Assembly (NCBI RefSeq): GCF_910592395.1
Contig: NC_088309.1
Location: 2,916,501 to 2,980,500, forward strand
Direction of reading: 5' to 3'
Source: Lineus longissimus
Lineage: Eukaryota > Nemertea > Pilidiophora > Heteronemertea > Lineidae
Length of the DNA stretch: 64,000 nucleotides
The notes under the pieces were generated by a model. The model saw only the letters and a program-made list of their open reading frames with translations. It ran no database searches and was not told the DNA's origin. The position numbers and the translations under genes are program-made. Positions 22,701 to 34,379 of the stretch are shown piece after piece; the first letter of the stretch is position 1, and every line of letters starts with the position of its first letter.

Positions 22701-25700
22701 ATATACCCACTGCATTGCCAATGTCGCAGTTTCAGCGTTCAATGAGTACATCATCAGCTGCAGGCTCAGGAAACAAGGTAACTGCTCATCAACTTACTGA
22801 GGAAACAATCATCCTAAGCATTGTCAAATTGGAAAACTCTAAAGGATTTTACACTTGCGGATTTCCAAGGTGTAACTTCAGCTCGAGCATAGAGTCAAAC
22901 TTGGGGACACACAGTGTTGTCAGTCATAGTTTTGAGCGCAGTTTCCCTTGTGTCTACTGTGGCCACAAGTTTGACGAAGGTGACAGTCTCCTTGTTCATA
23001 TGAAAGGACACCACAATGCCTCAAAGATGTTCCAGTTGTATCGCTGCTGTTTTGGGAAATGTAAATTCTGTTCGAACAACTCCCAAGCTTTCAAGCAACA
23101 TATCAATATCATGCATGCAATGGAGACTCAGTTCACGTGCATATTTTGCAAGGAGGATATGAGTGGCGATGACGAACTGATACGTCACTTGAATGAGAAT
23201 CTCTTGAAACTGACTCAATGTCCATACTGTCTTGTCAGGTCACCAAGTCGACCACATGTCTTACAGCATATCAAGAGACAACATCCGAATGAAGTCAGGC
23301 GCGTGACAGTCACTAGTAAAACGATCTGTTCAGATATCAAGAAAGTAAACGACTGTATGTCTGCATCTGGAGGGAGGTCGCTGCATGTCTGTTCAGCTTG
23401 TCAGTATCAAACCGCACACACTGGGCGGTTCAGGAAGCATTTGGTAAATTGTGAGAAGGCAAAGAACTTCCATGCAATGATGGCTTCAAGTTCGGAGTCG
23501 CCTAGTCAAGCGTCGAGCTTAGGAGATGCCGAGTATGCATTGCCAAGGCAGGAGTCTATCTCTGATAGATCTACCAAGGGCTTATGTGATTATGCCAACC
23601 CTAGTCAAGTCGATGTAAATGCAGAGTATGTAAGTGACGCTGATTCAGATAGTCCATTTCCAATATTCGAGTGCAGCGCCTGTAGGCTTACTTATAAATC
23701 CAATGCTGAACTCACCGAACATATCAGGGAGAACCATTACACTTCGCTGCAGAAAGCTCCTGGTTTAAGCTATCGGATCAGAACGCCGAGTCCTTCATCC
23801 ACTAAGGAAACTAACTTTTTATGTGACAAATGTGCGACACCATTCAAGGACAGAAAATCTCTTCAGAGACATAGAACTGATTTCCATTTCATGGATTCTG
23901 ATTCCATCACTGAATCCTTTGAGGAAACAGATGACCTCATGATGAGATGTCCCAAGTGTGTGAACTTTGGAACACGAGCTATGTCTGCCTTCAAACGTCA
24001 CATGCTAAAGCATCCGGGAAAGCATGTGACCGCCAGTAAGATGTGTCGGCTGTGTCAGTATATGGCTCAGTCCAGGGAAGCCATACTGTTACATTATTCA
24101 GAGAAACATTGTGACATTACTGATCCTGAGATGGACAACATGAAACTTGTCTTCTATGGTGAACGGGCAGCATGTCCTGTTTGCGATTTCACTTGCCCTT
24201 TTCAAGTTGAGCCGTTGGTTAATCACATGATAAAGCAGCATACTGGAAACCACTCGGCCTTGAAGCAAGCGCTGGACCAACTTCCAGATGATACAGCTGA
24301 ACAGTCGGTCGAAGTAGGGCGGAAAATAGATGAAAAGTTTTTGTGCAAATACTGCGATGCGAAATTCGAGCTCTTGTCAACTTTTCTACGCCATGCTCAG
24401 TGTCACTTCAGTGGTGAAGAACAGTTTATTATCTTCAAGTGTTCATGTTGTCACTACCAGTCTGATCGTAAGGGCTTGGTGTCAAGACACATCAAGAAGA
24501 AGCACGCCGGAGAGATCCGACCTCCAGACTATATCAGGTATGTCATGCTGAAAAGCAAGTTGGGCTCACAAAATGGATCTGCACTTGAGAGAGAATCAAG
24601 TCACAGAGACAGGAGAGTCGAGGAGTTGGAAAGTTCTAGTCATCAGGGGGAGGACAGTCCTGCATTGTTTGGTGAAATGGAAGATGAAATGATGGACACT
24701 GCATCTGATTTGTATGAGAATCCAGGATTTGAGCCACAAGACGAGACAGACTACATGAATGTGGGTACCGAGGAAGAAAGAGGTGATACACAGGATGGAA
24801 TTGGTGGGTTTCTAACCCCTGCAATGCCTGAACAGTATATCAAGGTTGAACCTATGGAGGAGGCTGAAACAGCAGTCCCTGGGATGACTATTGAGAGGTA
24901 TCACTGCGACTATTGCCAGTTCAGTTCAGGCATCATGGAAGAGTTTGAGAATCATCGGTGCGCAGATCCGAACTCCGCTTTGGAGATGCCAGGAGTTAGG
25001 GACATGCAACAAGCAACCCCAGCGCCTGAAGCGTATGAAGCAAGCTCATCATCTGATGCAGCTGACGATGATGGTATTGAAAGTTATGCTGTCACAAGTC
25101 GGAAGGTTGGGAATGAATGGGAGTGTGTGGAATGTGGGTATAGGTCACAGCATAGGAATAAGATCGAACGCCACTTTCGCTACAAGCATCAGTCAAAGAA
25201 GCCTTACATCTGTGGATATTGTAACTTCTCAGCAGTTGAGAACGGGCATGTGAGGAGGCATTGTCGCAATATCCATCCAGGCCGGCCGGTCAGCGTCGTC
25301 AACAGTCTGAAAGCAGACCAAGAGGAGATGTATCCAGATACACCTGATGACAGAAATCTACCGTCTGATCTTGATGACCAGATCTCACAGTTAGGTCCAT
25401 ACATGTTCCAGTGTAACATCTGCCAGTATACATCAGAGACCCATCACCTGATCGAACGTCATGTTCTGTGCGTTCACTTCAAATTCCATAAGTACGAGTG
25501 TAAGTTCTGTACTTACACGGCAGCAGAGAAAGGCAAAATTATCAAACATGGAAAACTCTTACACAAGGGGAATGTTGGCTACTCTATGAGGAAGTTTGAT
25601 GACAAGAGTAAAGTCCCGAGCAAAGGGGCTAGTGCGGCTTTGGGAAGTCCGAGAATAGAAGTAGCGAGCATGCCAGAGCAAAAGTTCACTCCACCTGCAG

Positions 25701-28700
25701 CTGTTTCTTTGAAGAGGAAGTCATCGTCTAAGTCAGGTTTAGTCTCGAAGAAAGCCAAGTTGGATGAGGATGATGAAGAGACTGTATTAAAAGCTCTGAC
25801 GAGACTCTACACAGAAGTGAGAGCTAACATCATCCAAACTGGTGAATCAGAGAGGTATTATCGCTGCACAGCGTGCACTTACACAAATGATCAGAAGTGG
25901 TGCGTTGTCCGTCATGTTTCAGAATCCCACCCAGAGAGCAATGATTTTGATTTGGTTGCTGAGAGACACAGGCACACGGATCAGAAGAAGAGCAGTTCCT
26001 GCAAGATCTGTGGTCAAGCCTCGGTGGCTTACTTTGATATAAAAAAGCATGTACTTGCTGTGCATTTCCAGTATGGGATATATAACTGCAAATACTGTCC
26101 ATCAAGACTCCACTCTAAGTTCAAAATGGCTGAGCATGTCAGGACTATCCACACCAGTGAATCGCAGGAAATAATCGAGTATCCTGATCCTCTTAACAGA
26201 GTGAACAATAAAATGGACAAGTTCTGTACACCAAAGAAACAGAGTGACGGGAAATACAAATGTCTGTTTTGCCCATTTGCTAGACCTCGCGCCAAGCACG
26301 TAGAACAACATCTCAAAAAGGTGCACTTGAATTACATTAACCCCTTTAAGTGTCTCTACTGCGGTTATAGTGCTAAATGTAAGGACTCTGTCCGGGCACA
26401 TCATTACAAATGGCACATCAATGAATATTTCAGTGTTGTCATTGTGAGGGCACCTGGTCGCTCAGCAATGCAATCCACTCCTGTTGAATCTTCTCCTTCC
26501 TCCAGTCGAGGGAATCGACTAAGTAGTGAGTCATCAGGTATATCGGAGACAACTCAAGCTGGTACCAGTAAGAGAAAAAGAGAAAGCAGTGAATCATCCA
26601 GTGTTTCATCTACTCCAAAGAAATTGATGAAATATGTTCCCGGAATAGAGGCTGAACAACTTCTACAGGATGAGGAGGTTGTGTCAGAGAAGTCGGTGAA
26701 AGTTGCTTCGCTGCCTAAGAAACCAAAGTTGAAATCACCATTTCTCAAGGTCAAAATAGGCCCTAAAATCTGTTCAGAGAAGTCCGAGCCAGTCGTTAAT
26801 CTTCGTTGTCAGCTTTGTGGAAAGATAATGTCAGGGGAGATGCGGTTGAAAACGCATCTGATGATGCACCTGGACTATAGACCATACACTTGCATGATGC
26901 CGCAGTGCCATGGTCGTTTTATAGAGTTTTCCGGTGTCCGCAGGCACAGTGAGGCAATGCACCAGAAACCAGAAAAATATCGCTACATCCCAGATGAAGA
27001 GATGGAACTGAAGGTATACCGGTTAATGAGTGGTGACAAAGTAGTGGATCTACCAGAGAAGATGAAAAGATGTAACCCAGAGCCAGAAATTGAACTTGAG
27101 ACTAAGGTTAAGTTAGAACCTAGTCTGTCATCAGTAGAGGTCGAGTCTGAGCCATCAGTGGAGGAGAATGTGAAAAGGATTGTGCATCATGTAGAGGGGG
27201 AACTTGGTACACCAGAGGCAGTCGAGCAGCATGGCCTGACTTCATTCAAATGTCCTCATTGTCCACAAATTTGCAAGGATCGGCACAATTGCATGAAACA
27301 TATTAGACGCCATGGACCCAGGACTTCCAAAAAAAGGTATAAATGTTGCTATTGTGGATACTTGGGCCAATTTCCATCAAATGTTAGGGAACACTGGAAG
27401 TATAAACACGAGAAATCAATGAAACCGTTTGTTTTCATAAAAGTTAATGCCAATAATAAGACGAGTGAAGAGCAAGCTTCCTTGCCTGATGATTGTGACA
27501 ATGCAAGTCATAAAAAGGAGGCTAGAGTAGAAGACCAGTCACCTCAGAGAAAGGAAGATGCTGCCACAAAACAGTATAAACCACCCAGTAAGCCGCGTAA
27601 CTTTGCTCTTGTGAAAGGTCCTCTGGGAGAGCTGTATGAGGGGAAAAGGAACAAGCGAACAGTATTCTGCTGTCCTCATTGTGATCATCAGAATGAGAGC
27701 AGAACCAATTGTAATCGCCACATACAACTACATGGACCAAAGATCTTCAAGTGTAAATATTGTGATTACATTTGCACACAGGTTCCCGAGGTGACCAAAC
27801 ACTGCATAAGAATCCATGGGAGGAATGGCATTGTACGTCTTAGTGTTGAAAAGGCAATTGCAATGGAAGAGGGCCAGCTTATAGGCAGCAAAGAAAGTGT
27901 TGTACCAGAATCATCATCGGTAGAAAGTCCACGTCAAAAGCAGGATATAGCTAGTGATGAAGACTCTGCAAAGATAGCTTGGATTGTCCAGAAACTTGGC
28001 TGGCCTAGGGTACACAAAAGCAGTAAACAGGGAATAGGTAAAAAGAAGAAATGGAGATGTCCATTTTGTCCATTTTTGGATAGAGTCAAAACTGTGGTTG
28101 TGAGGCACATGGAGTTGCATATGGACGAGAAGTATTCAGATCATAATAGAGATAACCAGGGAGCTCACAATGTTGGATCTGGATCTCGAGAGTCACAACT
28201 GCCTGCTCAGGGTGATGATCTGTATGCGGACGTTATCAAAAAGTTGGGCAAACCAAGGGTATACAGGAGTGGAGCCAGCTTCAGCAAAAGGTGGAAATGT
28301 CCCAGATGTTCATTCTCACTTAATACCAGGTGTGGTATTCTGAAGCACATGACATCCCATTTGGACGAAACGACACCCAGGAGTGGTCAGGAACGAAAAT
28401 CAACAACACCTCAAATGTCCAGTAACGAGAGTTTGGCGCATTCATCTTCATCAAAGCAGCTCACATCGGATAAAACAACACACGTACAATCAGCAGACGT
28501 GCCCCCGATTAAAAAGGTTAGGAAACGAGATGGAACTGTCAAGTATAAGTGCCAGTTGTGTCCATATGAATCAGACATATCAAACAATGCCAGAATGCAT
28601 AATATTAGACATGGACCAAAACGGTTCAAGTGTGCTCATTGTGACTTCAGTGGCTTCTTTGCATCAGAAATTTCAAAACATAATGTGACACATCTGAACA

Positions 28701-31700
28701 AACCTGTTGCATGTTTGAATATAGAAACAAATGATGAAGCTGGAGTTTCCGTAGGAGCGGGGACGTCTGTTTATAGCAATGCCAAAGGAACAGCTGTTAG
28801 CAATGCCAAAGGAACAGCTGTTAGCAATGCCAAAGGAACAGCTGTTAGCAATGCCAAAGGAACAGCTGTTAGCAGTGCCAAAGGAACAGCTGTCAGCAGT
28901 GCTAAAGGAACAGCTGGACCAAAGATAGCAAAGAAAAGGTACTTGGGTGAACTTCCCGTGAATAAAGTCACTGAAGGTGGGAGGACAGTCTTAAAATGTC
29001 CAAAATGTGTTTACTCTACGGAAAATAACAAATATTACAGGAAACATTATCGCATAAGGCATATGCCGAGTGCTGGTTCGTCTTCTGTTAAAGTGGAGAG
29101 AATGCAAACTCCAGAGGCGCAGAAACAACCTGATGCATGTGAGGTTCGGTTCCATTGTGATAGGATGGCAGGTTATGGTGTGCCTTGCAGCGTAACTACC
29201 AACACACTGAATGAAATGAGAAGACATTTCTATCACAGGCATCGGGGTAGGAAGTTGAGGTATAAGATTGTGGGGAAGGAGGAATCCAAGGAGGATGATA
29301 AGGAGGAAGCAGCAACCAAGGTGCGACGATATGACATACCCGTACCACCACTACCAGGCCGAGATGACCAGGGTGTCTACCACTGCAGCAAGTGTTCTTT
29401 TGAAGCAACAGAGAAGTCTCCATTCCAAATCCATTGGAAGGCCCACGTGAGAGGGTACACATGCACAATATGTGGTTCTGTACAAGATTACCTGTAAGTG
29501 ATAATCAGTCAGGATGAGAGGAGGTTGTCACAGTAACTCAAATACAACTAATTTCTTTCAGTGTTTCATAAGATAGGTGTGTATTGATGTTAGAATGACA
29601 ACCTCTTGTCCTCCCCATTACGATTTATGACATGGTCATTACTTTGACTAAGTTCTTGAAAGGTAAGAGTCTAGAGCTGTTGTTAATCAGATAGTTCCTG
29701 GCTGTACTGGATTCAACTGTTTGATTTTAAGTTCAATTGATCCATTTCTAATAGTTTTCTATTAGGTTTTTCTCAGAGTAATATCTTACTTCTTTCCTTT
29801 GAATAATTCCACCTTCTCTTTCACACTAAATTTAATGGTTCTGTGTTCATCACTTCAGGAGTCACATGGAGAGACACATCAAAGGTGCACACAAGGAAAT
29901 GAATTATGAGCAGTTTGTCTCGGACAATGCCAAGGATGCGCTCAAGGAGATGGAGGCAGCCAGCACCAAGGAAGCTCCAGTGAAGACTGAGAAACAACCT
30001 GCCATTCAGATTGAAAGGCAAGCAGTCTACAAATGTAGCAAGTGTACCCATACGTCATTTTCTGAGTTGGACCATGCGCTGCATCTGTCGTTACATGGCT
30101 CCCCAAAGAAGAACGAAAACTCGAGGAAGATGGCTTGGACTGGATGGAGTCCTAGGCCGTGGGAGTGTGGATATTGTAGTAAAGGCTTCTTTTCTTACTC
30201 CAAGGCAAGGTCACATTGGTCTTACTCCCACAATGAACTACCAGTGAAAATTGTTCAATATGATGAAAAGTCGGGGAATAGGACGCTCCAGAATGCTTTG
30301 CGATCTCCTGTATCACCTCGAACACGTACTAACTCTGACGCTTCTGGTACTTCCTATGGGACTAATCCTAGCAAGGGCTCAAATAGTGACAGTAATACTG
30401 GTCATACAAAGCTGCTTCCTAAACCAGACGCTCATGTGGATTCAGAGAGGGGTCGCAGTGAGGATGAGACATTGATGGACTCGTTAGATTCAGGTGCAGA
30501 GAAACCTGCTGGGGTTGACACTGCTGATTCAGATGATGAAGGAGAGGAACTGGGATGTGTAAAAGAGGAGAACTTGTGGAAGTGGGATGAGGTTGATACT
30601 CAGGAAACTGATGGGGTGGGTGATGTTGATGGGAAAGATGAGGAAGGAGCTGATGAGGAGGAAGAAGGTGTGGATGACGAGGAGGCACATGCTGATGATG
30701 ACAATGACGATGAGCCCGATAATAATGAGGGAGATGGTAATGAGGAGGTGCCAGATGATAGTGATGCGGCAGAGCCTGATGATGACGGGGAGGGAGGGGA
30801 TGATGATGGGGCTGATGACAGTGATGAGGAGGGGCCCAATGATGATGTTAATGACGACGAGCCCGATGATAATGATGCTGAGCTGAGGGGTTATGTTGAT
30901 GAAGGGGGACCAGAGTCGAAGGAGAGAGCTGATAATGAAGAAAGAAGTGCTGATGACAAGGATGAATATCAAGCTGATCATGATGAAGAGGATGTTGATG
31001 ACAACAGTGTGGTAGGTGCCGGTGATGACGTAGGTGAAGACGGAGCTGATAATGAAGAAAAAGGTTCTGATAATGAAGAAGAAGGTTCTGATAATGAAGA
31101 GGAAGGTTCTGATAATGACAGTGAGGAGGGTTCTGGCGATCTCGGTAATAAAGCTAATGATACAGACGATGGAGCTGTTTTGGATGAAAATGGACTCAAT
31201 GCCGTTGATGGTATTGAAGATGAGAGGACTGAGGCTGTAAATGAGGTGAAGGTGATTGATGGTTTTAATGAGGAGGGAGACTCTGCTTTTATGAAGGGTG
31301 ATGATGTTGATGAGGACTATGAAGGGGGCTGGACAATAGTTTCAGAGGATGATGAGTCACCCCTTAAGTGTGAAAAATCTGTAGACAACAGGGAAACCAA
31401 ACCTGAAAAAAGTGGCTGTTCTTTGAAGGATTTGAAATGTGAGTTGGACACTGACTGTGCTGATGGAGGTTGGGAATTGGTTGGGGATGTTGTGGAGAAC
31501 TCCAACAGTGATGTAGTAAGTGGAAGCCAAGGTGAAGAGGCATCACAGCTGTCGAGAGAAATGAACAGCTCGGGGCAGGGAAGTCCAGGCGATCCAACAG
31601 CTTGGATGATTTTAGGTAAGGAAATCTGCATGCCGCCTGAAGGTGGTTCTGGGGAAGACGTTACGACCGAGTCTGCAGCCAGTGCTTGCCTAAAAGGTGA

Positions 31701-31977
31701 AACTAATGAGACTCTGGGCCAAGAAGTGGTGGATCAAGGCAGATGCCTTTCACCTTGCCTGATAAATAGAGAAGTAAACAGGCTTGGGGACTCCCCAATA
31801 GTCTTTGACTGTTCAAAGTGTAACTTGTGTCCTCGGACATGTGCACAACATGGTAGTCCAGGTGATGTCAAGTTACAGCCTTGTATTCATTTGTTTGATG
31901 TTCACAAACTTGCTCATGGATCATTAGCTCAGTTGTTGGCCACTAATGGTGTGAGGGGTGACCCAATATTATCATAA
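19751..31977 (+). CDS. Giant C2H2 zinc-finger protein, about 40 fingers, acidic C-terminal tail
   Basis: Likely a nuclear DNA-binding regulator. CDS join 19751-29493 and 29859-31977, 11862 nt, 3953 aa. The real start is ATG 19751; the GTG three bases upstream overlaps the splice acceptor. The in-frame TAA at 29495 belongs to a GTAAGT donor, and splicing completes the finger begun by YTCTICGSVQDYL with its two histidines in the next exon. Residues 1 to about 785 are disordered, acidic and Ser-rich. About 38 dispersed fingers, mostly in pairs, fill about 789-3250, and two more follow in exon 2. Then comes about 300 residues of Asp/Glu-rich sequence. SUMO-type sites: VKQE (about 136), IKVEP (about 1697), VKLEP (about 2453), VKVER (about 3113). 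The spaced layout recalls ZNF462-type proteins more than KRAB arrays, but I cannot assign orthology. An alternative 3' end is listed separately. Confidence 0.88.
28775..28918 (+). repeat. 24-bp coding tandem repeat, six copies
   Basis: Six head-to-tail 24-bp units inside the zinc-finger gene encode SNAKGTAV four times, then SSAKGTAV, then SSAKGTAG. The array sits in a linker between fingers and stays in frame because the unit is a multiple of three. The near identity of the first four copies suggests recent expansion and probable length polymorphism. Confidence 0.95.
30430..31330 (+). repeat. Low-complexity acidic coding tract (Asp/Glu/Gly/Asn)
   Basis: About 300 codons of the zinc-finger gene built from GAT, GAA, GAG and GGT-type codons. 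It includes a local 21-bp tandem repeat near 31047-31130 that encodes DNEEEGS-like units. Such tracts occur in chromatin proteins and histone chaperones. The antisense frames here are composition shadows. Confidence 0.8.
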
Positions 31978-32131
31978 GAGTGTCCTTGTGAAAAGTTTCA
32001 CCTCTCCGCACTTTTTTTGGAGATAGACGATTGTGATTGTCAGGTTACTAACTACAATTTGGTAAATTACAGATGAAGTATCAGATGATGAAGCTGCGAC
32101 AGATATGGCAGAATGTGATATATTCTCGTGA
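31616..32131 (+). other. Alternative intron (31616-32072) and short last exon of the zinc-finger gene
   Basis: A GTAAGG donor at 31616 interrupts the frame directly after codons for AWMIL. A TACTAAC-like branch site near 32047-32053 precedes CAG at 32070-32072. Splicing keeps the frame and yields DEVSDDEAATDMAECDIFS followed by TGA at 32129-32131. This acidic end matches the style of the preceding tail. The unspliced form instead continues 120 codons to TAA at 31975, through a Cys-rich patch (FDCSKCNLCPRTC). Either or both may be real. Confidence 0.5.
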
Positions 32132-34379
32132 ACACTGCTCTAATAACGTTTCGATGATCGTCCTGTAACTCGTGTGTAAGTCTAAAAGGTGCATTGAATT
32201 CGAGAGATCAGTTGAAGAAGTCCTCGGGTTTAGGTGGAAAGTTGTCTTCTTCCCCAGGACTGTGATACCTGCTAACCTGTTCAAAATTGTCTACAAGTTT
32301 TTCATCGGATGGGTTTTTGCCAATCACTGGTGGTTGAACTGTGTTTTCATAAAACGCATCATCAATACTGTGACTTTGCATCAACCTGGAAAATTAGTCA
32401 GTCATCCACCAAACAGCTTGGTCAATGGCTTTTAGAGACAACACTGCTACAAAGACACTGTTGAACTACATGTAACATTAACTGTATTTTGGTATAGGTG
32501 TATCTTGGTTATCCCTTGGTTGATTTTGTTTTGTTTTATCATTATAATTGCTTTTCACTATTCTTACTTGAGGTGCCGATTTTGACGTAAAATGTCACTT
32601 TTAGTTTTATTTTTATTTACAGTCTCACAAGTCGAAAAGTCTATCGAGCAAAAGAGATCAAAGACTTAGATGAAAAACTGTCCCAAACCCCTCTGGAATG
32701 TCCAGTTTGAATACCAGTGTGACGCAATGTGAATAAACAATTGATGGCTCGGCCACGATCACCCTCGGGGTAAAAGTGTGCCTTGCTCAGTAAACATTGA
32801 TGATGACCCAGCCCTGTCAATGTGGTGACTTGAATGATGCTCAGCAACACCAATAACCATCCAAATGCAAGCTGATCAAACTTTTCTTGTTCTCGAATTT
32901 GTTTAGTTTTAGACCACTTTTAAATGTTTTCGTCTTGTTTTGTTTATAGTTTAATTTGATTTCCTGTGAACCAAAGCTTTGTCATAAGTCATACAATGTA
33001 AACTGTTGTCAGTCTTGTTGTGATATTTACAAATGCGAATTGCTGGCTGTATCACATTTGTGCTACCCTGGTCTGTTAGAGTTGGCTGCTCATTCAGATG
33101 AGCCCATTGAAGATTATCACTGAAACAAAATAGTCTGTGGATTGATATATAGACTGCATTGAGTATGACTTCACAACATTGCTGATATGGATTTAAACAA
33201 AGAACTGTATGTGTATATATATTACTGTTAATACAACAATACCAACCAATGACAACTGCTAATAAAGAACTATGCACTGAGTTGAGATCAAGAGCTTGAG
33301 AAGTCACTGTGAAATTAATAGAAAGCTTCAGATGAAATTGAGAGGTTTAGATAAACTTTAAGATCGGTTTTCAAAGAAGTGACCACGGTTTATTTATTTT
33401 TCAACCATGAGAAATTGTTGTAAATGCTATATTTTGTAGTAAGCGGAAAGATAATTCAGCCTTTTGATATGTGTAACCGCAGTGAGGGTCCATGGCTTTT
33501 AGAGGCAACACTGCTGCGAAGTCACTGTTGAACTACATGTAACCTTAAGTAGAGGTCCGGACAAATGAGAAGGTGCAATGTTGTCCATTGCTGGGTTGCT
33601 CAGTTGGTGTTGGGAGTCTAACGCTACTATTGTAAGTGAAAATCACCGAGGGCAATAACACTTAGTTCCAGTAACGTTGGCATTGGTCTCTAAGGCTGAT
33701 CAAGGAACTGGGCCCAGTTGTAAATCTAGTCATTTGGAAGAATATCCCAAAGTTATGATGCTCTGATCTTGACGTTACACATATCAGAAAGAACCTTAGT
33801 GCATTTTGCCAGTTGGGGATGATAATGATAAGTGTATGCTAAGCATACTGTAGTTTGTATCATAAGTTTGTTTTTTTTCGAGAGGTTGCTTGGGCATGCT
33901 TCTTCTATAAATGATGTACCATATGCATTTAGCAAACACTGTTTAAACAGTAAGATATGACCAGTTTTAAAATAAGAGTTTGACTAAAATGACTCAGAAC
34001 ATCAGTGGAAAAATTGGCTTTTGAAATTAGGAATTTCCACATTTTGGATCTCTCCAGGACAGCTGGTGTATGTCTCCCAAAGTCATTGAATCAATGCACT
34101 TTCTTCAACCAGCTATCCATTGGTTTATGTTAAACTTGTTCGATCTGAGTGATGCTTCAACCTTTTGTATATAAACGGGGCATTTCATGACGGGTAACTA
34201 ACAATTGTGCCAGTATCATGCCAAAAGCATTTGACAATTAATAAAATCTTTTATATTAAGTGTGTTTTGATTTTGCATTATTGTTTCATGATTAATGCCT
34301 GACTCCATGCCTCATTACATCTCTAACTCTGGCCTAAGTTGTCATTGAATACAACTATCTGTTTCTTGGATTCGACGGC
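32132..34379 (+). other. 3' untranslated/intergenic DNA after the zinc-finger gene
   Basis: No convincing coding frame. Three plus-strand AATAAA hexamers (32732-32737, 33261-33266, 34240-34245) are possible 3' ends of the zinc-finger mRNA. A segment near 32427-32475 is repeated in diverged form near 33494-33545 (shared wording around 'gcttttagaggcaacactgctgc' type sequence), which suggests an old local duplication. Confidence 0.45.

Noticed and set aside
28771-28971. Minus-strand frame rich in VPLALLTA repeats
   Set aside because: Antisense of the coding 24-bp repeat.
29495-29497. TAA as the true stop of the zinc-finger gene
   Set aside because: It overlaps a GTAAGT donor and would leave a finger without its histidines, which the next exon supplies in frame.
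30529-30981. Hydrophobic Ile-rich minus-strand frames and Met-rich plus-strand frames over the acidic tract
   Set aside because: Composition shadows of GAT/GAA codons; no independent gene signal.
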